This document shows positions 9,101 through 16,102 of a stretch of 42,562 nt of DNA, one piece after another. The notes under the pieces were generated by a model, which had not been told where the DNA came from, did not search any database, and was given only the letters and a program-made list of their open reading frames with translations. The stretch lies in contig JAHEJP010000003.1 of the NCBI GenBank assembly GCA_024638855.1, positions 1-42,562 on the forward strand, in the 5' to 3' direction. Origin of the DNA: Chloroflexota bacterium. GTDB taxonomy: Bacteria > Chloroflexota > Anaerolineae > Promineifilales > Promineifilaceae. Position numbers and translations under genes: made by a program. The first letter of the stretch is position 1; every line of letters begins with the position of its first letter.

Positions 9101-10615
9101 AGCCTTGGTCCAATAATCGTCCTGGCACCGTTTTTCTAGCAGTGGTAATTCGGCTTCATGGCTCGCCAGGCGCTCCTTCAAAGCCTCGATGGCTCGCATG
9201 TTGAGATCTCTGACCCGCTTACTGGTTCGTCGGACCTCAGCCTGCAAATACTCCTTAAAGAAAACGGCCGGATCATCGTGCAGGCGAGCCCTATCGGCGT
9301 GAACCGAGGCATAGTCGCGTTCCAAACGCCTCAGCAATTCTTCGAGGTCGAATTTTCCGCCATCCTGGGGCTGCAGCATCGCTCGCAGTAGGTCGACATC
9401 GCCCCTGGCCAAAGCCAAGGCATAAAGCGCTTGCTTGTCTGACTCGGCTACAACATGCTGTAGATAGCGATCAGTCATTTTCTGGACGATTTGACCGCTT
9501 CCATATAGATCATGGCTGTCGCCGACAATTTCTTCCAGGGATGCGCCGGCCTTCCATATATCGGCCGCCTCTTTAACAGCCAGGGGAATCCCGCGAGTAA
9601 CCCGGCTAATGGCTTCGACTTCCTGCCCGGAAAGTTCCCGCTCTGGCGCGCAAAATTCGAAATAGGTGCGAATGTCCTCGATGGACAAAGGAAGCATGTC
9701 GTAGGCTAATAAGCGCCGAGGGCTATCGTCGGCGTACCCTTTAAAATATTCGGCACCAAATTGACGGCTTTCCACTAGGTCATTCCGACCGCTGATGATC
9801 CATATCACCCGCGGACCAGCTGCTCTGGTTATCGTTCGGATCCAGATGTCATCGCGGTCGACGATTTCGTAGGAATCGAGAACTATCAAGAGTCGTTGGT
9901 TCTTTGCCACCCGGTCGAAACCTCGAGCCAAAGAAAGGGCGATTTGATCGTAGGGATTCAGGAAAAAATCAAAATGATCGGGTTTTAAGTGGGCTCTCAA
10001 CTGGGTTTCAATCGCCCGCTGAAGCTTGACAGCCTGCTCGGCGCCAACTTTGATGCCGGCCTCCAAAAATGCTTCTACCATCTCTTCGCCTGTATCGCCG
10101 ATCATAGGCAGACGCGTTCGCACTATCTTGGCCAGAGCATCGACGCTTAAACTGCGCAAGATGGCCATCTCATCCCAGTCGTTTTCAGCAGTGATTGCCG
10201 CCGCTACTTTTCGACCTGCTTCCTCCCGCTTCTTTACTGCCTTACGATAGGCAGCAAATTGGCGGCCCCATTTTTTACGAATGGACGCGGCGTGCATCAC
10301 CTTAAAAACAGTGTCAGGATTGATCTGGTCCCGGCCAACCTGAAGCCCGGGAAATTTTTTACGTTCATCTTCCCAGTCGAGCCAAAGAACCTCAAACTTT
10401 CCTGCAAATGGCGGATCTTGCTGGGCAATATCCCTGATTCGTTTGGCCAGGGTTGTCTTGCCTGATCCACCATCGCCGTACAATAAGACGACATACGGCA
10501 AAAGCTCCTTCACAGGTGAATCGAGCACCTCATTCAGAGCGGCGCGAATTTGTTTTTGTTCTTCTACTCGGCCGACGAAGAGTTTGTTATCAACGGTAAT
10601 CGGTTGGTCCGGCAT
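3107..10615 (-). CDS. Giant STAND-type P-loop ATPase with about 51 TPR repeats
   Basis: The protein has 2,502 residues. Residues 1-360 form a STAND/NB-ARC-like ATPase: an F-V-G-R entry motif (13-16), Walker A G-D-G-G-S-G-K-T-T (47-55, K53), Walker B L-L-I-V-L-D (D247), a sensor-like I-I-S-G-R strand and a G-I-P-L-A motif near residue 342. A helical region without a clear family follows to about 670. From about 675 to 2,430 there is an almost unbroken array of 34-residue TPRs, and the end (A-R-R-D-P-D-L-E-A-I-R-N-D-P-R-F) is a typical TPR-array cap. No signal peptide or membrane segment is visible, so it should be cytoplasmic. STAND ATPases typically use their repeats to sense a ligand and then oligomerise. 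Its ligand and effector output are unknown; no known effector domain is seen. It faces two FtsZ-type genes across a shared promoter region. Confidence 0.88.
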   Translation of the reverse strand: MPDQPITVDNKLFVGRVEEQKQIRAALNEVLDSPVKELLPYVVLLYGDGGSGKTTLAKRIRDIAQQDPPFAGKFEVLWLDWEDERKKFPGLQVGRDQINPDTVFKVMHAASIRKKWGRQFAAYRKAVKKREEAGRKVAAAITAENDWDEMAILRSLSVDALAKIVRTRLPMIGDTGEEMVEAFLEAGIKVGAEQAVKLQRAIETQLRAHLKPDHFDFFLNPYDQIALSLARGFDRVAKNQRLLIVLDSYEIVDRDDIWIRTITRAAGPRVIWIISGRNDLVESRQFGAEYFKGYADDSPRRLLAYDMLPLSIEDIRTYFEFCAPERELSGQEVEAISRVTRGIPLAVKEAADIWKAGASLEEIVGDSHDLYGSGQIVQKMTDRYLQHVVAESDKQALYALALARGDVDLLRAMLQPQDGGKFDLEELLRRLERDYASVHADRARLHDDPAVFFKEYLQAEVRRTSKRVRDLNMRAIEALKERLASHEAELPLLEKRCQDDYWTKAILDQAHYYFWVDETQAWHWVIPRYVEGMAYNPDLQKGLVEIIGEWQGLSESSERLYKVLRATEDGQALVRVLTRLEERGWLDGENAAERKAILSLLRGNQLLRQGQFDVAQGWFEQVEAGLPAEGTLLKVQLAEAYELLAHRLLWPDDRYSPIYNVTVERLLQRILEWFPKRHFAWYLQGVNLGAGQQYDEAVQALQQALEINPQHAASYSALGNIYKAQNKHAEAQEAFDQALRVDPESAMSHGGIGEIHQAMGNSQEAISAYERAIKQDARFVNARIGLGQMYLASGRTNEALKVLQEAEQMGVDRANVQNALGDAYLSAGLTDNAVSSYQRAIEIDPQCVGAYCGIGSAYRTLHRPESASTAIDTAIELDPQAGIPWAGKGELYADARQYDKAIDAFQQAILLGDTRAATYENLAQAYRASGRYADALAAHQNAISIDSSYEFSYQSLGEIYLALGHYDDALSAFEGAVNRDKESPGSLVGLGDALFALKDIAKAQEAYQKASEIDPDYAPAYYGLGNVFRAQGLVNKALPAYWRAIELDPVNADIQIGLGDAYVQESQYKKAIATYQRALELAPEAAQAQKGLGDVYLELNMPNAASEAYERAINIDPEYAAAYIGLGNTLVQLRQLRQAMRTYREAIRYSPDDPDPYISLGRLYTQHNRFEEAASALDTAIRLDPAAADAYEALGDLNKAQGKKVEAISAYQRVLELNSKYAGAFNKLGDIYGELGRTGEAIDAHQQALALNAKDPVAYTGLGNTYLTLDQAEEALKAYQQAIKIDPYHLNAHLGLGRAFLSLGEYDKALASYKRAHELDSQEAAVHHGLGDVYQQLNRHKDAEKAYRKAAELSPDWALPLTSLGLLYASTDRHEKAMLSFRRSLELDSGQSEPHRGLADVYRRLNRPQEALAAYRLAIDLNAGDAGAYAGLADIQRQLGLYPEAIVAYQQSLELQNKDANVYYGLAEAYEAAGEIEKAEEAYQQALTLRPNWPVALAGLGAVYIKFGRSEDAVRAYERAFELNPSIKVSRQQLADQYKKLRRYDSALLHYQQAVKDDPDDGLAYQGLGDVYAALGRYDESEEAYRSAVETAPNLAAPRRGLGDIYLATGRQEEAHSAFEAATSRNNSDPNAYRGLGDSFAVAGRYQEALEAYHQALAIEPEMAAAYRGMGKVYQALGQPEEAQLNYEKALDADPASVSLNDLGDLYAALGRTDGAINVFQQVLADDPNNVDALNGLGDIYLAQNNQHDAREMYRRALEAYPPRPRSYVGTGLVEAALGNLRRSLAAFWQALNLEPDNVAALKGAGRACAEQGSHERALKAFRKAITLAPEDPVAHEGLGNAQLALGHFSEADSSYRRALEFDDQNASVYHNLGRVLTHRNQPEAAIEAYERAIELEPTQAAAHYGHARALAELGRNEEAAAGFRRTLELDPENRLAYFRLGKALLTLSQYDQAMEALQQAQALGLDSADLHICLGRARSEAGLYEEANAAYIQALELQPEQADAYTGIGDTYYAQGQVDEALDAYRQALRLDPNNAGAYYRVGNIQQAKGRSDEALRAYQYALERQEDYTEPYHGAARVYKEMGRSSDAITAYRHAINVNPNDPAAHQQLGRLYLKTGRSVEALDSFERAQKLAPQDSITYSGLGTAYLQKGQIDQGLEFLQQALELDPQNGEALAGIGDAYIKLGRDQEAQLAYEQALRLVPDHAAIYTGMGTVNLRLGNIDGALGAYKEAINLDPKDPAPRSGLGDVFTRQGRIDEAISAYQRALKIDAKHTPSYIGLGNIYRGLKRPFEALSAFERAVRLESQDPAAHRGLGDVQTDLGRGDDAIENYKEALRLDPSDPATYIGLGNAHRDNDSWQEALAAFEKAVQLDPQNSTAFANLADVYNATDQSEKALSVYRRAIELNPDDALSRGSLAGLYRRLGRQRDYEKEIRVARELIAGESEYNQACVEAIAGNADRAIDLLRIALEKHQVQLDWARRDPDLEAIRNDPRFRELVGRA
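3300..8590 (-). repeat. Coding tandem array of about 102-bp TPR units
   Basis: This part of the giant ATPase gene encodes successive 34-residue TPR motifs with the usual pattern (A-Y-x-G-L-G-x-x-Y, then A-x-x-A-Y-x-x-A-L-x-x-x-P). The boundaries are approximate. The DNA copies have diverged to similar but clearly distinct sequences, so it is a protein repeat rather than a recent DNA tandem expansion. I estimate about 51 units from length divided by 34 residues. Confidence 0.8.
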
Positions 10616-10760
10616 CGCAAACTCCGACTCGCTTCAAGATGACTAAATAAGCTATGGGCGGACCCCGTGGCTACAATGCAAAAGCTAGGGAGCAAATCTC
10701 CCCGCTATCGGCGCGACCTTGAGTATCCAATTTTTGGCACTACAACTTAAATATGACCTA

Positions 10761-10789
10761 AATTTACAAGGAAAACCCCTACATGTCAA
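10761..10789 (-). promoter_or_regulatory. Predicted promoter of the giant STAND-TPR gene
   Basis: Reading the minus strand, a consensus -35 box TTGACA (10789-10784) is followed after exactly 17 bp by TAAATT (10766-10761) as the -10 box. Transcription would start near 10754 and give a leader of about 140 nt before the start codon at 10615. Confidence 0.5.
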
Positions 10790-10790
10790 G

Positions 10791-10810
10791 GTGACTTCAG
10801 TTAGGGTCAC
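10791..10810. promoter_or_regulatory. Dyad between two divergent promoters, possible shared operator
   Basis: GTGAC (10791-10795) and its inverse GTCAC (10806-10810) are 10 bp apart. They lie between the -35 box of the STAND-TPR promoter (ending at 10789) and that of the ftsZ promoter (starting at 10832). The location fits a regulator that acts on both transcripts, but the arms are short. Confidence 0.3.
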
Positions 10811-10831
10811 ACATATATGCCTTCGGAACTA

Positions 10832-10860
10832 TTGACAGGAGCATGCCATTGGTGTAATGT
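10832..10860 (+). promoter_or_regulatory. Predicted promoter of ftsZ
   Basis: A consensus TTGACA (10832-10837) is followed after 17 bp by TAATGT (10855-10860), with a TG just before the -10 box. The leader to the chosen ftsZ start would be about 150 nt. No terminator-like structure is evident in that leader. Confidence 0.45.
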
Positions 10861-11016
10861 AGCGTCGATATCTTATTGTAGTATCCATAATTGAATACCG
10901 TTAGCGACGATCGGCGGCCTTTCCTTTTAAGCGAGTGCCATTTGCTGTTTTGACCCAGGCAAGACCGCATGATCCAGGCTTATTGTTTATCCATTAGTTC
11001 TTGTTGGAGTATTGTC

Positions 11017-12138
11017 ATGCAGAGGACGCCTGAACTAGACAGCCATGCTGTCATCCGAGTCATTGGGGTTGGGGGAGGTGGCAGCAATGCCGTCGATCGT
11101 ATGATTGGCGCGGGCCTGAGAGGTGTAGATTTCATTTCAATGAACACCGATGGGCAAGCGCTGATTCGTTCCAGTGCGCCGCATCGTCTTCGAATAGGAG
11201 AAAGTACAACTCGGGGCTTAGGCTCCGGCGGTGATCCATCCATAGGTGAAAAGGCCGCCACTGAGTCCATTGACCAGGTTTATGAAGTGGTCAAAGGCGC
11301 TGATATGGTATTCGTGACGGCTGGAATGGGGGGCGGAACAGGCACTGGCGGTGCCCCAGTGGTGGCCCGTGAAGCCCGAGAACAAGGAGCTTTGACAATC
11401 GGCGTGGTGACAAAACCCTTTTTCTTTGAGGGCACCAGGCGTACTGCCTTAGCTCTTGAAGGCATCGAAAAACTTAGGGAAGAGGTTGATACGCTTATCG
11501 TCATTCCCAATGATCGCATCTTAGAATTAACTGATAGGCGCATGACCCTGACGGAGTCGTTCACCTTGGCCGATGATTTTTTGCGCCAGGGTATCCAGGG
11601 CATCAGCGAATTGATCACCGTGCCGGGTCTTATCAACCTGGATTTTGCCGATGTTAAGACCATTATGGCTGAAGGTGGCGCTGCGCTCATGGCAGTCGGC
11701 GAAGGTACCGGCGAGGATCGAGCTCGACTTGCCGCCGAACAGGCCATCAGCTCCAATTTGCTGGATATCACCATCGATGGCGCCAAAGGCGTCCTGTTTA
11801 ATGTTACGGGAGGGCCTGATCTATCGCTATTTGAAGTTTATGATTCAGCATCAATCGTTCGGGAGACAACACACCCGGATGCAAATGTCATCTTTGGGGC
11901 GGTAATAGACGAAAATATGCATAATAAGATTCGGATTACTGTCGTTGCTACAGGCTTCGAACGATCGGAGCTAAGACAACATATGGTGGAGCGTCGAGAG
12001 GTTCAAGAAACGCCGGCCAAACGAAGTGAGCCATCTCCTCCGTCGCCAACAAAAAAGCAACCAGGGCAAAGTGCCTGGGCGCGGCCTAATTTTGCCCAGA
12101 ATGATCTGGCGATTCCGGCTTTCCTTCGCCGTCGTTGA
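11017..12138 (+). CDS. ftsZ: Cell division GTPase FtsZ
   Basis: A complete FtsZ of 373 residues. The tubulin signature G-G-G-T-G-T-G is at 105-111. The T7 loop N207-L-D209-F-A-D212 supplies the catalytic aspartates. The guanine-pocket residues are present: N24 in G-G-S-N-A-V, the N-T-D motif, I-P-N-D, and the Asp following F-T-L-A-D. After a Pro/Ser-rich linker the protein ends D-L-A-I-P-A-F-L-R-R-R, the conserved tail that binds FtsA, ZipA or SepF-type partners. I chose ATG 11017 over the in-frame ATG 10969 because GGAG lies 7 nt upstream and the protein then begins where FtsZ normally does. FtsZ polymerises into the division ring in the cytoplasm. It is not in a dcw cluster here, so it may be an extra copy. 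Confidence 0.92.
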   Translation: MQRTPELDSHAVIRVIGVGGGGSNAVDRMIGAGLRGVDFISMNTDGQALIRSSAPHRLRIGESTTRGLGSGGDPSIGEKAATESIDQVYEVVKGADMVFVTAGMGGGTGTGGAPVVAREAREQGALTIGVVTKPFFFEGTRRTALALEGIEKLREEVDTLIVIPNDRILELTDRRMTLTESFTLADDFLRQGIQGISELITVPGLINLDFADVKTIMAEGGAALMAVGEGTGEDRARLAAEQAISSNLLDITIDGAKGVLFNVTGGPDLSLFEVYDSASIVRETTHPDANVIFGAVIDENMHNKIRITVVATGFERSELRQHMVERREVQETPAKRSEPSPPSPTKKQPGQSAWARPNFAQNDLAIPAFLRRR

Positions 12139-12197
12139 GTGTCTTTCATGTAAATGAACCAAATTCGCTCTCATCTTCTTACACATCCCCTCTGCGT

Positions 12198-12236
12198 GCT
12201 CCCTCTGCCTCATGGCAGAGGGAGCTATCCCTTTTT
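12198..12236 (+). terminator. Intrinsic terminator between the two FtsZ-type genes
   Basis: A perfect 12-bp stem (GCTCCCTCTGCC, 12198-12209, with its complement at 12214-12225) closes a TCAT loop. It is followed by TATCCCTTTTT. It should end or attenuate transcription leaving ftsZ, so the second gene may have lower or separate expression. Confidence 0.75.
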
Positions 12237-12288
12237 GACCTGGTCATTGGGCTGAGGACTGGATCAAACTTAAGGCGGGTGTTGGTAT

Positions 12289-13344
12289 ATGCAACGCAGA
12301 AAACGATCGCAACAACTGGCCCGCATTCACGTAGTTGGCATCGGAAGCGGGGGAAAGAGCGCTGTCAATGGTATGATAGCCAGCGGCGTATACGGCCCCG
12401 ATTACTTGACCATCGACACCGACGTTACCACTTTTAGAGAATCCAAAGCACGCCAGCATATTCACCTGGGTGAAGTCGAAGCCGTTAGCGAGGGAACCAG
12501 CGGCGAAGCCGCTCGCGGCCGGCGGGCAGCAGCAGGTTCTGTCGAGGCTATCAGCAATGCTTTACGAGGCAGTGATTTGGTCTTTATCCTAGCCGGCCTA
12601 GGGGGTGGTACAGGTACTGGGGCTTCCCCGATAGTTGCCCAAACAGCCAAGGGATTAGGCGCTCTGGTGGTGGGCATCGTTACATATCCCTATCCGTTTG
12701 AGGGAGAAATGAGGGCCACTACGGCTCGGCTTGGAGTAGCCCAGCTCCGGAATTGGACTGATACTTTAATTGTGATTCCTAACGAGCGCTTGCTCGAATC
12801 TTCAGGAGGATCAATCCCATTTCATGAGACTTATCGTTTGGCTCAACAGATTTGGCGTCAAAGCGTTCAAGGAGTCAGTGATCTCATCAATCAATCCGGG
12901 CTCATTAACGTTGATTTTGCCGATGTTCGCTCAATTGTCTCTGAAGGGGGTGGGGCGATCATCGCTACCGGTAGGGCCAGTGGTGAGAATCGCGCTAAAC
13001 GAGCGGCTGAACAGGCCACCCACTCCGAGTTACTAGGTATTACGATTGACGGAGCTCATGGGGTGTTACTTAATGTCTGCGGTGGCGCGGATATGGGATT
13101 GCTTGAGGTAGAGCAAGCGGCCGAGATCATCACCCAACGGACGCATAGCGATGCTAATGTGATCTTTGGCGCGGCTGTCAACCAGGCTTTAGTGGATGAG
13201 ATAAGGGTGACAGTACTGGCCACAGGGTTCACCTTCGCAGGCGCTTCCCGGAACGCTGGTCCCGATTTACGGAAGTTCGTCCGCCCCAAATCTGTCGCCC
13301 CTACATGGCAACTAGAGCCAATTCCCCTTAATCGCGGAAGATAA
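12289..13344 (+). CDS. Divergent FtsZ-like tubulin-superfamily protein
   Basis: The 351-residue protein aligns with its neighbour FtsZ along the whole GTPase core and clearly arose by duplication. The G-G-G-T-G-T-G signature (105-111) and the T7 loop N207-V-D209-F-A-D212 are intact. Several base-binding positions have changed: G-G-S-N-A-V has become G-G-K-S-A-V (Asn24 to Ser), N-T-D has become D-T-D, and the Asp equivalent to E. coli D187 is Gln (Y-R-L-A-Q-Q). The tail is short, basic and lacks the conserved I-P-A-F-L-R peptide, so it probably cannot bind the usual FtsZ membrane anchors. The upstream AAGGCGGG is only a weak ribosome binding site. It could copolymerise with or regulate FtsZ, or build a separate filament; this is inference. 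Confidence 0.85.
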   Translation: MQRRKRSQQLARIHVVGIGSGGKSAVNGMIASGVYGPDYLTIDTDVTTFRESKARQHIHLGEVEAVSEGTSGEAARGRRAAAGSVEAISNALRGSDLVFILAGLGGGTGTGASPIVAQTAKGLGALVVGIVTYPYPFEGEMRATTARLGVAQLRNWTDTLIVIPNERLLESSGGSIPFHETYRLAQQIWRQSVQGVSDLINQSGLINVDFADVRSIVSEGGGAIIATGRASGENRAKRAAEQATHSELLGITIDGAHGVLLNVCGGADMGLLEVEQAAEIITQRTHSDANVIFGAAVNQALVDEIRVTVLATGFTFAGASRNAGPDLRKFVRPKSVAPTWQLEPIPLNRGR

Positions 13345-13452
13345 CCTGGCGACGTACTCGATTAGGCCCGTAAACTTTCTCCAATCTCAGCTTTATAGAT
13401 TCTACTGTCGGTCGCCTAAGATTGTGATGCCCCAAGATTGACTCAAGGACTA

Positions 13453-14610
13453 TTAAAGTTGTGCGATGGCCCTTGATAGTTGTTGGCGCCATTCGAGGGA
13501 GTCAAGCCTGGCCCATAAACCCGGAAACTCGACCAATAGCCTTTTTAATTCTATCTCTCGTGCTTGGCGATAGAGCCCAACACCAACCGCGAGTCCCTCT
13601 TCTTCATTGTTGTCCAGCATATCCATATGAACCCGGACATCATTCAGATCCCCCAGGTGAGTGAGAAGCTCTTTGACGGTATCGATGTTTTCATTTACAG
13701 AAATTCCTAAGACCGGCTGGAAGAATTCCAATGTATACCGTAATTCTTTGATTTGAATTCTGAGCATATGCAGGCGTTGTAGATCAACATCGTCAAGATA
13801 GACATCATAAGCACGGACGTTTGCCAATTTTTCATAAAGAAAAACCGGCGCCAGGTGGCTCACCTTGGATGGCATCAGTGTCCCTGACAGAGCCAAAACG
13901 CCTTCACCCTCACTATGGCTGAACCTTTCGAACTCTGCTAACAGCAATGAGTATTTGCTCTTGGCCAGATAGTGGCGAACTTTTTCGTCGGCATATTGTT
14001 TTCTAATCTGCCAGTAGTCCCGCATTTTGCGAAGGGCGTCTAGATCGGTAGCCTTTAACTGGTCGGAAGCCTCACTCTCTTCCAAGTAGCCTTCTAGCTT
14101 GTATAGAAAAACAGCTAAATCCCGCGACCGGCCTAGGCGGTGCATAAATTTCCGGAAACGACGCCGGTAACGGTCTAATAATCCTGCCTCGTAATAGGGT
14201 TTGAACAGACGAAAAGCTGTACGCAATTGGCGTATCGTTTTTCGTGTTTCGTGGACGGCCGTAACGCTGGTTGTGGTTTCTAGGTCGACTTCAAATTCCT
14301 TGATCTTCAGAACTAAACCGGCCATGATCCGGCGACCAGCTTCGGCGATCGGATCGTCGGCCGAAAAAAGTCGGAAGGTCATAATATTCGCCGGGAATAG
14401 CGCCATCCGCTGGCGTTTATAGGCTCGTTGCATTTGGCGAACATGAGTGATGGACACCTGCAGTTCTGCGGCGATTTGCTCCTGAGTCAGACCATCATCG
14501 GCCAATAGTAGAATATTCGCCCGCTTCAAATATGCTGTACCGGACGAGCTCCTGTCCACGAAGGATGACAACGAATCGCGTTCCTCCGGGGTTAGAATTG
14601 GTTCTGGCAT
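13453..14610 (-). CDS. HTH-CHAD domain protein
   Basis: The 385-residue protein begins with a helix-turn-helix at about residues 28-65 (G-L-T-Q-E-Q-I-A-A-E-L-Q-V-S followed by a recognition helix), of the type seen in IS630-like transposases and some regulators. The rest is a CHAD domain, an alpha-helical bundle with conserved His, Arg and Lys residues: H-E-T-R-K-x-I-R-Q-L-R-T (about 120-131), G-x-x-R-D, and R-I-Q-I-K-E-L-R-Y near residue 285. CHAD domains bind inorganic polyphosphate. The fusion to a DNA-binding element suggests a polyphosphate- or nucleoid-linked role, which is inferred. A -10 box lies right at the start codon, so the transcript may be leaderless. Confidence 0.8.
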   Translation of the reverse strand: MPEPILTPEERDSLSSFVDRSSSGTAYLKRANILLLADDGLTQEQIAAELQVSITHVRQMQRAYKRQRMALFPANIMTFRLFSADDPIAEAGRRIMAGLVLKIKEFEVDLETTTSVTAVHETRKTIRQLRTAFRLFKPYYEAGLLDRYRRRFRKFMHRLGRSRDLAVFLYKLEGYLEESEASDQLKATDLDALRKMRDYWQIRKQYADEKVRHYLAKSKYSLLLAEFERFSHSEGEGVLALSGTLMPSKVSHLAPVFLYEKLANVRAYDVYLDDVDLQRLHMLRIQIKELRYTLEFFQPVLGISVNENIDTVKELLTHLGDLNDVRVHMDMLDNNEEEGLAVGVGLYRQAREIELKRLLVEFPGLWARLDSLEWRQQLSRAIAQL

Positions 14611-14616
14611 AGGTCG

Positions 14617-14622
14617 ATTATA
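14617..14622 (-). promoter_or_regulatory. Consensus -10 box placing transcription start at the CHAD start codon
   Basis: On the minus strand TATAAT (14622-14617) is followed by only six bases before the ATG at 14610. Transcription would begin at or next to the start codon, and no Shine-Dalgarno sequence is present. A weak -35 candidate (TTGTAC, 14643-14638) is 15 bp upstream. Confidence 0.45.
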
Positions 14623-14831
14623 ACAATTGGCCAGCGCTGTACAATTCGAAAGGCGACCAACTCAATCAGCCAGCCGCCTTTCCTTCTCGCATTTATCGTT
14701 CGGCTTTATAAAATATTTACTGTCAGGCGCAGGAAACCTCGACCGAACAAAGTCCATCGCTCTCTGTTTTTCAATTCAGCTGTACGATTTCGTTCAGGTC
14801 AACTTGATATGCCAGATGCGCTGGTTCAAAT

Positions 14832-15986
14832 TTATTTCCGGAACAACTCTCGGACGACAATATTACGCTGTATTTGGCTGGTGCCCTCGTAAATCTGGAA
14901 AATTTTGGCGTCTCGCATCAGTTTTTCGACGGGATACTCAGACATATATCCATAACCGCCGAATACTTGAACGGCGTCGGTGGTGACTTTCATGCAGGCA
15001 TCAGCGGCATAGGCCTTGGCAAAGGCAGCGGCCGTCGTATTCCGTTCACCGGCATCGACTGACCAGGCCGCTTTCCAGACCAACATCCTTGAAGCCTCGA
15101 CTTGCATGGCCATATCGGCGACCATGTGTCCCATGACCTGATGCTGCCAGAGAGGTTTACCCCACGTGGTTCGCTCTTTCGCATACTGTATGGACTCGTC
15201 TAAAGCTCTTTGGGCTACGCCCACAGCCCCGGCCGCAGTTGGCGGCCGGCTGCGATCGAAGACCTTCATAGCGATCATGAAGCCTATACCTTCCTGGCCC
15301 AGCAAATGGCTTGCCGGCACTTTAACATCCTCAAAAACCACTTCGGCCGTATCTGAGGCATGCTGGCCCATCTTGTCAAAGGGCTTGCCAACGCTCACAC
15401 CCTCCCAATCCCTGTCAACGATAAAACAACTCATACCGTTATAGCGTTGAGAGGGATCGGTGTAAGCGAAAACCGTGTAGTAATTGGCAACCGTGGCGCC
15501 GGTGATGAACATTTTGCTGCCGTTTAAGATGTAGTGGTCGCCATTTTTGGTTGCCGTGGTTTTTATTCCGGCTACATCAGATCCTGCCTCAGGTTCGGTA
15601 GCACAATATCCAGCTAACTCACCGTCAGCCATCCGCCCCCCATATTCCTTTTTTTGTTCATCGCTGCCGGCGATCAAAATGGGGGAGAAGGCCAGGCCAT
15701 TGACACCTATGGCGGTACTCATTCCCGAACAACCCCAGGCGAGCTCTTCTGCGACCAGTGTTTCTTCAAACAAGCTAAGTCCTAATCCTCCGTAATCCTC
15801 CGGTACGCTCATGGCCGTCAAGCCCATTTCTTGGGCTTTTTTGATGACAGGCCAGGGAAATTCATGAGATTTATCGTAATGTTCGGCCACCGGCGCAATC
15901 TCGTTCCGGGCAAAATCACGAGCCAATTGCTGAATCATCACTTGTTCTTCCGTCAGCCCAAAGCTGACGCTGCCGTTTTTGCTCAT
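14832..15986 (-). CDS. Acyl-CoA dehydrogenase
   Basis: This 384-residue FAD enzyme oxidises acyl-CoA to trans-2-enoyl-CoA and passes electrons to ETF, the first step of beta-oxidation and of related amino-acid routes. Seen here are A-T-E-P-E-A-G-S-D in the FAD/substrate region near residues 131-139, and the C-terminal I-Y-E-G-T-S-Q-I-Q motif with E367 as the catalytic base, the position used by short/medium-chain enzymes. The length is normal for the family. AAAGGAG precedes the ATG by 8 nt. It sits 116 bp downstream of an acyl-CoA ligase on the same strand, consistent with a fatty-acid activation and oxidation pair. Chain-length preference cannot be read from the sequence. Confidence 0.93.
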   Translation of the reverse strand: MSKNGSVSFGLTEEQVMIQQLARDFARNEIAPVAEHYDKSHEFPWPVIKKAQEMGLTAMSVPEDYGGLGLSLFEETLVAEELAWGCSGMSTAIGVNGLAFSPILIAGSDEQKKEYGGRMADGELAGYCATEPEAGSDVAGIKTTATKNGDHYILNGSKMFITGATVANYYTVFAYTDPSQRYNGMSCFIVDRDWEGVSVGKPFDKMGQHASDTAEVVFEDVKVPASHLLGQEGIGFMIAMKVFDRSRPPTAAGAVGVAQRALDESIQYAKERTTWGKPLWQHQVMGHMVADMAMQVEASRMLVWKAAWSVDAGERNTTAAAFAKAYAADACMKVTTDAVQVFGGYGYMSEYPVEKLMRDAKIFQIYEGTSQIQRNIVVRELFRK

Positions 15987-16027
15987 TGTTCTGCTCCTTT
16001 GTCTCGACAGAATTCAAACTCAGTCCT

Positions 16028-16037
16028 CTACATGTAG
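16028..16037. promoter_or_regulatory. Palindrome CTACATGTAG upstream of the acyl-CoA dehydrogenase
   Basis: This perfect 10-bp palindrome is 42 bp upstream of the dehydrogenase start. A related half (GTACATGCAG) follows near 16050. The same palindrome lies at 716-725. It could be an operator for a fatty-acid-responsive regulator, but sequence alone does not prove it. Confidence 0.2.
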
Positions 16038-16102
16038 GCCTTTCACCAGTACATGCAGGTCAAGAAAAACGTCTTACTTTGAACAACAAATTTACATAAT
16101 GT

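Noticed and set aside
11280-11786. A 168-codon minus-strand frame antisense to ftsZ
   Set aside because: It mirrors ftsZ codon structure, is Ser/Pro-rich, and lacks any recognisable motif or ribosome binding site.
716-16037. Identical palindromes CTACATGTAG at 716-725 and 16028-16037 as proof of a shared regulon
   Set aside because: With only 1,024 possible 10-bp palindromes, roughly one identical pair is expected by chance in a window of this size. Both sites are kept as low-confidence notes only.
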